Below, piece by piece: positions 45,244 to 55,622 of a DNA stretch of 64,000 nt. Position numbers and translations under genes: made by a program. Source of the stretch: Gerris lacustris (lineage: Eukaryota > Arthropoda > Insecta > Hemiptera > Gerridae); NCBI GenBank assembly GCA_951217055.1, contig OX578285.1, positions 54,314,024 through 54,378,023 on the forward strand, in the 5' to 3' direction. Within the stretch, counting starts at the first letter, position 1. Each line of letters starts with the position of its first letter. Under the pieces are notes generated by a model. That model did not search any database and was not told the DNA's origin. It worked only from the letters and a program-made list of their open reading frames with translations.

Positions 45244-45246
<3 letters not shown>
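45157..45246 (-). other. Conserved minus-strand peptide tail in the tandem unit, copy 1
   Basis: Between the TA tract and a stop codon the minus strand encodes LELLQFVREMVASYLN plus VLRSSKQAGEE. The tail is kept in copy 2 (46758-46848: V to I twice) and copy 3 (48636-48713: G to E), with open frame and stop preserved in all three. It looks like the C-terminal end of a former protein. I do not recognise the family. Confidence 0.4.
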
Positions 45247-45247
<1 letters not shown>

Positions 45248-45337
<90 letters not shown>

Positions 45338-45339
45338 AT
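45248..45339. repeat. (TA)n/(TG)n microsatellite, tandem unit 1
   Basis: About 80 bp of TA followed by a short TG run. Confidence 0.98.
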
Positions 45340-45606
45340 AATAAGGAAAGAAAACACGACCGTGAATATGTAACAATAATTGTAAAACCTCAGGGTTCGG
45401 TCACAAAAAAAACACAAGAATACCTTCTTCATGGGATCTAAAACAAAAGAAATTTAGAAATATAATCAATAAGAAGCAATAAAGATCAAACTAATACAAA
45501 ATTTAAAAAAACAAAAACTTGTTGAGTGAAGAGGACTTGATAAGTAAAAACTTACAAAGAGTAAAAACTTGATAAGAGCTTTAAAAAAAAAAAAAAAAAA
45601 AATACT

Positions 45607-45762
45607 ACTTCTAAAATTATGCGATAATGGATCCTTTTTAAAGAATAATATCTCCAAAGACTACTTCCACAGCATTAGCGTTACACGCAGTGTTAGCAGA
45701 AGCGACGTACTTTGGATATGTTATCCATTAAAAAGGATCCATTATCGCATAATTTTTAGAAG
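45607..45762. repeat. Nested inverted repeat
   Basis: TGCGATAATGGATCCTTTTT at 45620-45639 is mirrored exactly by AAAAAGGATCCATTATCGCA at 45731-45750, with flanking CTTCTAAAATTA-type arms. It sits at the centre of the larger inverted repeat formed by 45345-45600 and 46060-46250. Confidence 0.9.
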
Positions 45763-46056
45763 TGATATTCACAATTTACACAGAATTCGGAATTGATTGT
45801 TTAAGATTTATTTATTTATTCTTTCATATGGTATGTTAACCTTGTTTTTATATTTTTATCTGAGTATTTTATTTATTTTTTGATTTGTTAGTGTTTTTGT
45901 TATGCCACTACCGGTGTTATTTTTTAATGTTAGATTGTTACATTCTCTTTTTATTATATTATAGTTTGTTTGTGTAGGTTTATTTATTGTTACCTCTCTT
46001 TTATATATTTAATACTCTAGTCATTTTTCTTTACTTCTTGATTAGTGTTTATTTGA

Positions 46057-46080
46057 AAAAAAAAAAAAAAAAAAAAAAAA
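46057..46080. repeat. Poly(A) run
   Basis: About 24 consecutive A, next to GCTCTTATTAAC. Confidence 0.95.
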
Positions 46081-46844
46081 GCTCTTATTAACTTTTTACT
46101 CTTTCTAAGTTATACTTATCAAGTCCTCAACTAAGATTTGTTGTTATTTCTTAAATTTTGTATTCCGATGAGCTTTACAGTATCTTACTCCATATTTCAA
46201 AATTGCTTTTGTTATAAATCCCATGAAGAAGGTTTTGAATAAAGCCGAATAATAAGAAAGAAAATAAAATCATTAAGATCAAAGTATCGTATACGTCAAA
46301 GATCTCATGTATTTATTCCATTACTATAGTTAAGATGTACTCGTATAATTGTATCCCCCCCCCCTCACCTTTATTTCTCGATGGCTCTCAATTGAATAAA
46401 TAATTATAAAATTTAGTTTATAAGATTTTGTGCTATACTTTATTTCCAGTAATATTATATTACTAATATTTTGTTTGAATATAGTTATTATTAATGTTAT
46501 AAAAATGTTGAACTATTAATTCTATACTTTTTATGAGAGCTAAAATAGTCTATCATATATGTTACTTAACAGTTAAATCTTTATGTAAATAAATTGATGT
46601 AAAAGTAAATGTATTATAGTAGAAGTAAGTTGAGATTGAAGCAATTCATTTATTTGTATCGAATTAAATTGAACACAACAAGAAAAAATACGTGAGAGAT
46701 GAAAGCAGGCAAATAAAATTTTATTCTAAGGCGTCAGTAAATGAGAGTATTTAAACCTTACTCCTCTCCTGCTTGTTTTGAGGATCGTAGTATATTTAAG
46801 TATGAGGCGATCATCTCACGTACGAATTGCAGTAATTCTAGATC

Positions 46845-46848
<4 letters not shown>

Positions 46849-46931
<83 letters not shown>
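46849..46931. repeat. (TA)n microsatellite, tandem unit 2, left part
   Basis: About 83 bp of TA repeats ending at the inserted element. Confidence 0.98.
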
Positions 46932-46935
<4 letters not shown>

Positions 46936-47973
46936 AGGTGGTCCAAAAGTCTCCCCCCCCCCTCTTAACTTTTGAACGGATTGAGATAAATTAATTAAAC
47001 TTGGGGGATCTCTACCATGCAAAGGGAAGTTTGTTTTCATGCAATCGCCCACTAGGGGCAACCACCCACTTTGCCCCCAGACCACCCAACTTCAAAATTT
47101 CAAATTGGAGTGGTATATTTTTGATAGCATATTTGGATTCTACGGTAAAAAATACTAAACTTTTACTTGTAACTATTTTTTCTATCTCCAATATTTTGCC
47201 TCCTGCGGGGGGGCAAAGATAGCAAAATAACTCTTCCGAAATAGTAAAAAAATTACAATTAGATCGTTATAAAATCTAAACAGTTTGAAATAAAGTAATG
47301 GAACTTGGGGGATCTGTACCATGTAAAGGGAAGTGTGTAATTATCCACTCGCGTACTAGTGGCAACCACCATTTTGCCCCCAGACGCTGAAATCTACCTT
47401 TTTTATACCTTTGCCCCACTACAGGGGAAAAAATATTGGAGATAGAAAGAAAAGTTAGAAGAGAAATATTTTTATTTTTTTCCATAGAATCTCAATCTGC
47501 TATCAAAAATATACACTCTAGGTTAAAATTTTGAAGTTTGGTGGCTTTGGGCAAAATGGGTGGTTGCCCCTAGTGCGCGATTGCATGAAAACAAACTTCA
47601 CTTTACATTGTACGGATCCCCTAAGTTTCATAAATTTATCTCTATCCGTTTAGATTTTACAACGTATTATCAGAAGGGTTATTATGCTATCTTTGCCCCC
47701 CTGTGGGAGGCAAAATATTGGAAGTAGAAATAAAAGTTACAAGTAAAAGTTTATTATATTTCACCGTAGAATCAAAATATGCTATCAAAAATATACACTC
47801 CAATTTGAAATTTTGAAGTTGGGTGGCCCAGGGGCAAAGTGGGTGGTTGCCCTTAGTGGGCGATTGCATGAAAACAAACTTCCCTTTGCATGGTAGAGGT
47901 CCCTCCAGTTTCATTAATTTATCTCAAACCGTTCAAAAGTTAAGAAGGGGGGAGGGGAGACTTTTGGACCACC

Positions 47974-47978
<5 letters not shown>
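46932..47978. mobile_element. 1.05-kb inverted-repeat element inserted in a (TA)n tract
   Basis: It begins TACAAGGTGGTCCAAAAG and ends with the complement of TACAGGGTGGTCCAAAAG. The arms (46932-47225 and 47690-47978) are long imperfect inverted repeats containing GGGCAACCACCC-like and TTTGCCCC words. Shorter, diverged arms of the same sequence lie inside at about 47275-47390 and 47500-47680, so it is a palindrome within a palindrome. TA repeats continue on both sides and the equivalent tract in tandem unit 1 has no insertion. A TA target and CAGGGTGG-type ends are compatible with Tc1/mariner-like mobilisation, which is an inference. There is no transposase. Confidence 0.85.
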
Positions 47979-48063
<85 letters not shown>

Positions 48064-48064
48064 A
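47977..48064. repeat. (TA)n/(TG)n microsatellite, tandem unit 2, right part
   Basis: TA repeats resume directly at the right end of the inserted element and pass into TG repeats exactly as in unit 1. Confidence 0.98.
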
Positions 48065-48713
48065 TAATAAGGAAAGAAAACATTTTTTAATAAGGAAAGA
48101 AAACAGGTTTTGAATAAAGCCGAATAATAAGAAATAAAATAGAATCATTAAGATCAAAGTATCGTATACGTCAAAGATCTCATGTATTTATTCCATTACT
48201 ATAGTTAAGATGTACTCGTATAATTGTATCCCCCCCCCCCCCCTCACCTTTATTTCTCGTTGGCTCTCAATTGAATAAATAATTATCAAATTTAGTTTAT
48301 AAGATTTTGTGCTATACTTTATTTCCAGTAATATTATATTACTAATATTTTGTTTGAATATAGTTATTATTAATGTTATAAAAATGTTGAACTATTAATT
48401 CTATACTTCTTGTGAGAGCTAAAATAGTCTATCATATATGTTACCTAACAGTTAAATCTTTATGTAAATAAATTGATGTAAAAGTAAATGTATTATAATA
48501 GAAGTAAGTTGAGATTGAAGCAATTCATTTATTTGTATCGAATTAAATTGAACACAACAAGAAAAAATACGTGACAGATGAAAGTAGGCAAAAAAAAATT
48601 TATTTTAAGGCGTCAGTAAATGAGAGTATTTAAACCTTACTCCTCTTCTGCTTGTTTTGAGGAGCGTAATACATTTAAGTATGAGGCGATCATCTCACGT
48701 ACGAATTGCAGTA

Positions 48714-48800
<87 letters not shown>
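48714..48800. repeat. (TA)n microsatellite, tandem unit 3
   Basis: About 87 bp of TA repeats without the TG tail present in units 1 and 2. Confidence 0.98.
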
Positions 48801-48802
<2 letters not shown>

Positions 48803-49041
48803 CAGGAAAGAAAACACGACCGCGAATATGTAACAATAATTGTAAAACCTCAGGGTTCGGTCACAAAAAAACACAAGAATACCTTCTTCATGGGATCTAA
48901 AACAAAAGAAATTTAGAAATATAAACAATAAGAAGCAATAAAGCTCAAACTAATTCAAAATTTAAGAAAAAAAACAAAAACTTGTTGAGTGAAGAGGACT
49001 TGATAAGTAAAAACTCACAAAGAGTAAAAACTTGATAAGAG

Positions 49042-49044
<3 letters not shown>

Positions 49045-49076
<32 letters not shown>
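49045..49076. repeat. Poly(A) run
   Basis: About 32 consecutive A. Confidence 0.95.
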
Positions 49077-49080
<4 letters not shown>

Positions 49081-49431
49081 ATTTATTTTTATCTGAGTAT
49101 TTTATTTGTTATGCCACTAGATGCCACTACCGGTGTTATTTTTTAATGTTAGATTGTTACATTCTCTTTTTATTATCTTATAGTTTGTTTGTGTAGGTTT
49201 ATTTATTGTTACTTCTCTTTTATATATTTAATACTCTAGTCATTTTTTTTTTACTTCTTGATTAGTGTTTATTTGAAAAATTAAAAAAAAAAACTCTTAT
49301 TAACTTTTTACTCTTTCTAAGTTATACTTATCAAGTCCTAAACTAAGATTTTTTGTTATTTCTTAAATTTTGTATTTCTGTGAGCTTTACAGTATCTTAC
49401 TGCATATTTCAAAATTGCTTTTGTTATAGAT

Positions 49432-49470
49432 CCCATGAAGAAGGTTTTGAATAAAGCCGAAACGTCGGGT
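49432..49470 (+). other. Possible hammerhead-like / Penelope-type end motif
   Basis: CATGAAGAAGGTTTTGAATA continues into AAGCCGAAACGTCGGG. From memory, Penelope-like element ends carry small hammerhead motifs whose core is CUGANGA, a short stem and GAAAC. Here TGAAGA, GG/CC and GAAACGTC are in the right order, but the first box is imperfect. A similar arrangement is at 44190-44222. Confidence 0.3.
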
Positions 49471-49526
49471 ATTTGGAGAATTTTGTGAGGTTTGGTTGTG
49501 TGTTTTTGTGACCGTACCCTGTTTTT

Positions 49527-49533
<7 letters not shown>

Positions 49534-49619
<86 letters not shown>

Positions 49620-49636
49620 TATATAAATATATATAA

Positions 49637-49700
<64 letters not shown>
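49534..49700. repeat. (TA)n microsatellite with AAATATAT interruption
   Basis: Two TA tracts (49534-49610 and 49637-49700) are separated by AAATAAATATATATAAAT-type units. Confidence 0.98.
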
Positions 49701-49702
<2 letters not shown>

Positions 49703-52192
49703 CTTTTTATTAATTTTCAATCCCTTATAAATGTGATTATTGACCTCCCCTCCAATATGTGTGAAATAAAAATAAAATAAATATATAGATATATTTTATG
49801 TGTGAAATTAAATGTATAAATGTGAAGCAGTCTATGTGTATTTTTTACCTTCTCCAGTATATTAACAGCAAAAATAATATTTTACGCTTATGTATGATAC
49901 CATAAAATTATACATGAACAGTGTATACTAGTAGTTCTGTGAACAGTAGACCTTGCTCGTTAAAATAACAAATCAAGTTTTGAGCTTAGGTTAAAAAAAA
50001 TTACAAACATTTTACCGAAAAAATGATATTTCAACAAAAAAGACCTGAAACGTGAAAAAGTAAAAAATGTTTTTATACAACTTTAGAGAACTCTTAAAGG
50101 GCTTTCTAACGATATCAAACATGGCCGGCCAGCTACTATTTTTAATTTTTACCTTTTCTTAATGAGAGGTACAACTTTGTACCCCTCATGTACCCGGCAT
50201 GTTAATAAATTTAATGTTTTCCTTTCATGTACACTTTAATACTATAAAGTAAATCAAATTATAATTATTATTAGACAGAGAAAAATACACTCCAGCGCCG
50301 GGGGGTTAATAATAATTATAATTTAATTTAAATTAAAATTTAATCTTTCCGTAGTAAGAATACTACCAAAATCATAAAATATGAATTACTATAATGTACT
50401 AAATACTATATGAGTTTTAGCCCGATCCTATGAAATTCAAAAACGTTACAGAACAAAGACTAAAAAGTAGAGTTTTTCCAAACCGGTACAATTAGTACAA
50501 AAAAAAGTAGAAATAAATATCAAATATCAATAAAATTAGTACAAGGGCAATAAAACCTATACACTTTTGAGTAAAAAGCAGCTATTTTTTTTATTATTTA
50601 TTTTTACAGTGCGCCCTACAACTACCATGGTATTAAAAGTACCTCTGTACCCGAACCCGCAAAGGTACAGGTACGAAAAGGGTACAGTGCGTTTAAGTGT
50701 TATTTGGCGAAACTTTTGACCGAAGGAAATTTTCGAGCTGATAAATCCCTCGACGCTATCAGCCCCAGAGTGGGGTAACCTGGCCCCTGCACGGCACTCT
50801 AAAAGTACAAAATGGGTACTAAAGTACCAACCTAGTACATTTTTTCGAAAATATTTTTGCACACATTTGGTACATTTTAAATGGCTTCTCCAACGATACC
50901 TCTGTCAAATCGGTACAACGTCCCCTTCTGGTTGCGGCTACCCAAGGAGGACGTCCTTCACATAGACGTAGCTCCCGAAGTAGGAATCAGAAATATAATA
51001 ACAAACCGGATTCCTAAAGAGGACAATATGACCTAAAGTCCGGTACCCTTTTGATTCCTGTCCGATTAAAATTGCGAACGGTACAGAAAGTCAAATTCGA
51101 AGTTTCGGAAAAACACGATTTCTGTGTGTATTTCGCCGAGGTACTCGATCCCCCCCCTCGAAGGTACTAAAAAAAGGGAGATTGCACTTTCCCCTTGGAA
51201 AAGACATTTTTAGAGCATACGAAGCAGAGTAGGAGAGTACTTTTTTCTCTGTACGTACCTCCAAAGTACCATCTTATACCTCTGAATTTAAAGTACCATA
51301 TCTCAAAAAGTAAAAGTAGCATCGAGTTTAAAAGCAAAACGCCAGGAGCAAAATTTCATAGGCTGTTAAGGCTCAAAATCCCAATAGCGTCGTATAAATG
51401 CCCTAGGAGGAGATACGTGAACCATGTAGAAAAACGTTTGAAAAAAAGTGGTGAAAAGTGTTTTTTCGCTTTAAAGGGCCTGAAACGTGAAAATTTTAAA
51501 AATGTTTTTGCATCACTTTTGTACTCTTCCCAGGGGCTTTCCAACGATATACGTCACTCCGTACCAAATATCTCCAGTTTTCTGATCGGCGAAAAACAAA
51601 TTCCCGATGTCTCCCCTAAGCAGGGGTGCAAGTAAAAAAAAAATCTCGTTACCGCCTATGGACCTCTGCGGGATCTACAAAAGCCTTAAAAAAAAAAAGT
51701 AAAATTTTCAATTATTTCAAAAGTTATACGTAAAAACGTGTTAAAAAAACAATGCTCTTTTTGACCGTAGACAATTTCCCATTGAAAATAAACCCATTTC
51801 CCGGAAAATTTCCCGACAGATAGAATTTTTCCTTAAAAATACACTATAACCTTAACAGTTTCCAGAAAACTGAATGTCTCTACGACAAACACATTCATCA
51901 GATACAAAAATCCAAAAAAAAACACCCTATTTCGCCCTTTAAGGCCAATTCAAAACTGCCCATACCCAATGTTTGGTCAAGTGATTTTTAAGGTTTCTAA
52001 CCGATTTTGACATTACCAACTCAAAATTTTTCCGAAAATCAAGAGTCGGGGTAAAATTATTTTTTGTTTTTTGCCGTGGCGCCTTAAAATAAAGTAAATT
52101 TTTACTTCTGGTGGTAATTATATCTTTTGCCTAAGTTCACCGCAGCATCAAGATCTGGGACCCCTACCTCCCGGCTCTCATGTAAAAAATCG
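49701..52192. other. Unassigned, partly repeated sequence
   Basis: A ~80-bp block (CCTGAAACGTGAAAA ... GGGCTTTC.AACGATAT) occurs at 50044-50122 and again, diverged, at 51479-51556. Words such as GGTAC and CCAACGATA are frequent between. The 146-residue frame at 51195-51635 is Lys/Arg/Ser-rich, crosses the repeat and has no recognisable domain, so it is not called a gene. Confidence 0.4.
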
Positions 52193-52806
52193 GTCCGAGA
52201 CAACTCAGACAAACTTTCTCATATACAAGTTCATAATTACTTAGCCAATGTTTTCCATTTATTAGTTTTTGTAAGTGCGTTTAATTATTATTGAAAATTA
52301 TATCAAAATTTACCATAAAAATAACTTCTCCAGGGCGGGGAATCGAACCCGGGATCTCTCCGTCCACGTTTTTAGCTATTTTCTCAGGAACTAGATTTTT
52401 CCCGGGAAAACTGCTTATATCGTTGGATCCGTATTTAAATGGACTACATTTTAGAATGTTTTAATCAAAATCGTAGGAACCGTTTTCGAGAAATATTTTT
52501 CTTTTCACGTTTCTTCAGAGTTTTTGGGGGGTAGCGCCCCGAAATTTGGAGCTAAAATTCATTTCTCGATTTCGCCTCGGGGTATGATTTTTCTGAACAT
52601 GAATGCCAAATTTCATCAAAATCGGCCCAGTAGTTTAGGCTCCAGGCGTCTGCACAGACAGACGACAGACGACAGACGACGGACAGACATTTTTTAAAAA
52701 CCACTTTTTTGGACTCAGGGGACCTCAAAACGTGTAAATCCATCAAAATCTCAAAATCGAATTTTCGCTCCATCACGATACTTTCTCTTTATGAGAAAGT
52801 AAAAAG
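52193..52806 (-). mobile_element. Family E element, copy 2, inserted in the BEL/Pao element
   Basis: Reverse complement of 22697-23322, with the same ends CTTTTTACTTTCTCATA and CTCGGACCGATTTTTTA. This copy preserves the tRNA-like segment better: the minus strand reads GATCCCGGGTTCGATTCCCC near 52355-52336, a perfect T-arm with box B. It interrupts the integrase region of the BEL/Pao reading frame at about 52806. Confidence 0.85.
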
Positions 52807-53488
52807 AATCTGGTAACAAAGCCCGCAAATCATTTGGGTCCTCTGAAATATATGTCAATGTCAATGGGCGGGAATTAACTACAGCCTCCACTTCACACGG
52901 TACCGACCCCACTTCCTCATAGCCTAACACTGCTTTACCTAATGTTTTCCTTAAGAGCCCTTTAACTAGTTTCACTAATCTCTCCAACCCCCCACCCCAC
53001 CACACGGCAGTAAAAGGGTTAAATTTCCACTTAATGCGTCTTGCAGCACTATAATCTAATCTGAACAAAATAACTGCTGCATATGCGACTGCACTAACAT
53101 CGCAAAATACATGTAACCGTGTTTTCGACCTATCATTTGGCCCTAAACCTACCCATTTAGGGACTCTAAGCTGATTTAATGACTCAACTTTAAGTAACCA
53201 AGATAAATATGTTTGTTTAGCCTCCTCATCTAAATCAATTTTTTGACTCCATATATTTTTTAATAAGACTTTTAATCCAATTTTTTCCCTTTTTATCGCT
53301 TTTACCCACTCGAGTTGTAATCCTAATTCATCTAAATTTTTATCCCATATAACTCCTAAAGGCATTTCAGAACTTTTCCCTTCTAAAATAAAGTGTGATG
53401 ATTCCCAGCATCTTCGCTCAAATTTCCCTTTCAACATCACTGCTGAACTATCTTTATAAATTAGCTGAAGACCCTCCTCTGAGTACAC
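52751..53488 (-). pseudogene. BEL/Pao pol remnant: A17-type region fused to integrase
   Basis: Residues 1-140 match the region after the BEL RT: YSEEGLQLI, CWESSHF, LGVIWDKN (44-51), KIWSQ-like NIWSQKID, and LHVFCDVSAVAYAA (125-138), a Pao/A17 and RNase H-proximal motif. At about 145-152 a deletion joins this to the integrase: IKWKFNPFTAVWWGG (152-166), VEAVVNSRPLT (200-210), SEDPNDL. The catalytic integrase Asp residues upstream of this block are absent. From about residue 229 the frame runs into the inserted family E element and the final residues are not BEL-derived. Confidence 0.88.
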
Positions 53489-53501
53489 ACTAGTAATTGA
53501 A

Positions 53502-54410
53502 TTAATTATCTACGTAGAAACTTTTCTGAAATTTCTCTAAAACATCTGATGTGACACCTATTATCCTCTCTTTAAATTCATTCAGCAGCCTAGGTATGTT
53601 TGATATTAAATTTAGTCCTTCTCCTAAATTTAAAGAGGGACACCCCTTTGCTCTACTTGATGCGTCGAACACTTGACGCACCAGTGTAGTAGCACTACTA
53701 ATCTTAACTTCTATCTTAAATTCTAACTTAACCTCATGAGGAAGATAATGTCCCCTTTCCACTAACTGATCATGAGGCTCTCTCTCAATTATCTCTTCCT
53801 CTCCAAACCTGGCCTTCAGGCTTTCCAAAGCTCCCCTATAGTTTTCCCCTGTTGGCGGGTAGCTCTCTACTACTTCCCTTGCCCTAGTCCCTTCCTTAAG
53901 AGATAATAACAAGTAGTAGAATTTTTCCTCGTCTTTTAACTCTGGGTCATTATGAATCCCCTTGAAACAACTCCAAAACTCTAACCAATTCCTAATCTCT
54001 AGGCTGAACTTCTTAAGTTCAATCTGGGGAAGCCTTATTTTACGAGAGCCAGAAGTAGGAGCCCCATTTCCCACATCTGCTTTGCTCTGCAAAGAACTCA
54101 AATCTGCGTCAGTACTCTGCCTGGCACACATTAACTCATCTACTTTATGCTTACATAGAATATACCTCTCCTCATAGTCATAATTTATTTCCTTCGTGAT
54201 ATCTTCTTCACTCATATCTTCAGTCAGAATCATATCTATAACCTTCTTTTGGATGGTATCTAGCTCCGAAAATCTACGGGTCAAGAGTTCCATCTTTGTA
54301 GAGAGCTGCACCTTTGATGTAGTTGTTCCGTCTAATTCCGCAAGAAGTGTCTTCTCCGCCTTTGTAAAGCACCCTCGAGCTATAGTCCTCGCCTTTTTTA
54401 AGACATCCAT
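53502..54410 (-). pseudogene. BEL/Pao gag fused by deletion to RT fragments
   Basis: The 302-residue frame starts at the ATG at 54410, 124 bp after the primer site. Residues 127-171 carry the BEL/Pao gag signature (LPQIELKKF, WLEFWSCFKGIH, EKFYYLLLSL), a DUF1759-type domain that continues to about 208 (ALESLKARFG). At about 213 it jumps to pol: HYLPHEVK (221-228), VFDASSRAKG (247-256), IGVTSD (284-289), then another jump to FYVDN (298-302), the catalytic-box region that in many BEL elements reads YVDN. The zinc knuckles, protease and most of the RT palm are therefore lost. A frameshift right after YVDN separates the next frame. Confidence 0.88.
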
Positions 54411-54534
54411 TCTTCAAAGACTTCAAAACTTCAAAATTTTGTTTCAAAACTTACTCGAACTTCTTTTTCTAAGATCTTGGACCTGTAAGTACTTTAACAG
54501 TGCCCAGTTCTTATTAACTCTATAACAAGTTCCA

Positions 54535-54552
54535 GTCCTGTCACGGTCGCCA
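54535..54552 (-). promoter_or_regulatory. Primer-binding site complementary to tRNA-Arg
   Basis: TGGCGACCGTGACAGGAC on the minus strand is complementary to the 3' end of insect tRNA-Arg (…CTGTCACGGTCG plus CCA, from memory). It lies between the putative LTR and gag, where minus-strand DNA synthesis is primed. Confidence 0.75.
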
Positions 54553-54558
54553 TAAAAT

Positions 54559-54796
54559 GTAACATCTACGATAAAATGATCCTTCTTAAAGTTTTTAATA
54601 AACCATTCTATATTAACTCTACTACATCAAATGTTCTACATTGACTGACAAAAATAATTTTCTTTTCCATAACAAAGTCAAAATTAAATGCAAAGTAAAA
54701 TAACAAAAAATACTGTCAAATATGACAACTATAGTGGCAGTTGGTCACATTGATTGTCAATCGGTTTACTCTACTTTAAGTGTCACTCTGTGTACA
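54559..54796 (-). repeat. Putative 5' LTR of the BEL/Pao element
   Basis: Limits are inferred: the segment directly before the primer site on the minus strand starts TGTACACAGAGTGAC and ends GATGTTACA, giving TGT...ACA ends and about 238 bp. No second LTR is available to confirm the boundaries. Confidence 0.45.
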
Positions 54797-55622
54797 TCGT
54801 GTTAAGACGTGTAAATATAATTTTGAGTTAATACGTTTCAAAGTATAATATTTCATAGTAATACCATTAAAATAGGTTATAGGCAGGGGCGGACTGGCCA
54901 ACCTTAGATATTAGGAAGGTGCACATTGAGGGGTCTGGGGGGGGGGGGCGTCAGGGGGACCCCCGGGAAATTTTTAAAAATGTTCCTTTAAAATTAAAAT
55001 ATGCATTTTAACGCTACCCTGAAGCTGAAATTTGTAATGGAACTTGTCTGTAATTTGGAGGTTTTTTACAAATTCATCTTTAAAATTACTGTTTTATGAA
55101 ATTGAAACGTTCAAGTTTCAACGTTAAATAACCATTTAAGACAATCCCTTTTTTTAAAAAAAAAATCTTGTTTTGTAATGCACAATTATACTAATATAAA
55201 TTTCTAAAGCAGAAGATTGTGAGAATAAAACTACTCTGAAAAGCTCTTGTAACATTGCCTTCATAACATTGCTTGTTTATAAAAATTAAAAATTAGATAT
55301 AAATACATTTTCCATTTTATAACTACATAAATAAATTGAGGCATACGCTAGTAAAAAAATACCTTTCCATAATACAGTAAAATATACCTCTATAGTCAAT
55401 CATAAACTTGAAATAAAAATAATAAAAAAATCTCAAAAAATCTTAAATTTTGATCGTGTTAGAATTTTTGGTGCAAATATCTGTAGTTTCACAACACTAA
55501 CTAATCAAGTAATAAATTGAAAAATAAATTAAACAACTAATAAGTTAAAGTTAATTTAAAAATGTCATTAGACTAAAACATTGTAAAAGAGGGTTGTAAG
55601 TGGTACAGTCAATCTATCTTTA

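Larger units (their letters stand above)
44642..49455. repeat. Three tandem copies of a ~1.6-1.9 kb unit
   Basis: A ~680-bp block beginning AAATCATTAAGATCAAAG-type sequence starts at about 44642, 46251 and 48109. Each copy has the same C-run (CCCCACC/CCTCACC), the same minus-strand peptide tail and a (TA)n tract. Beyond the TA tract, copies 1 and 3 share a block ending in an inverted copy of itself, closing with CCCATGAAGAAGGTTTTGAA near 46205-46235 and 49434-49453. In copy 2 this block is almost completely deleted, and its TA tract holds a 1-kb insertion. Confidence 0.9.
52751..54796 (-). mobile_element. Internally deleted BEL/Pao LTR retrotransposon
   Basis: On the minus strand the order is a probable 5' LTR (54796-54559), a primer-binding site (54552-54535), a gag start at 54410, gag joined to RT fragments, A17-peptidase-type pol sequence joined to integrase, then truncation by family E at 52806. 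Most of gag's C-terminus, protease, RT palm and RNase H are missing, so this is a deleted copy. No 3' LTR was found in the window. Confidence 0.88.

Noticed and set aside
51195..51635. 146-residue basic open frame
   Set aside because: It crosses a diverged repeat block, has no recognisable domain and lies in sequence with no other sign of coding.
52320..52370. Genuine tRNA gene in family E
   Set aside because: Only the T-arm is tRNA-like; no matching D-arm, anticodon arm or acceptor stem could be drawn, and the segment lies inside a dispersed repeat.
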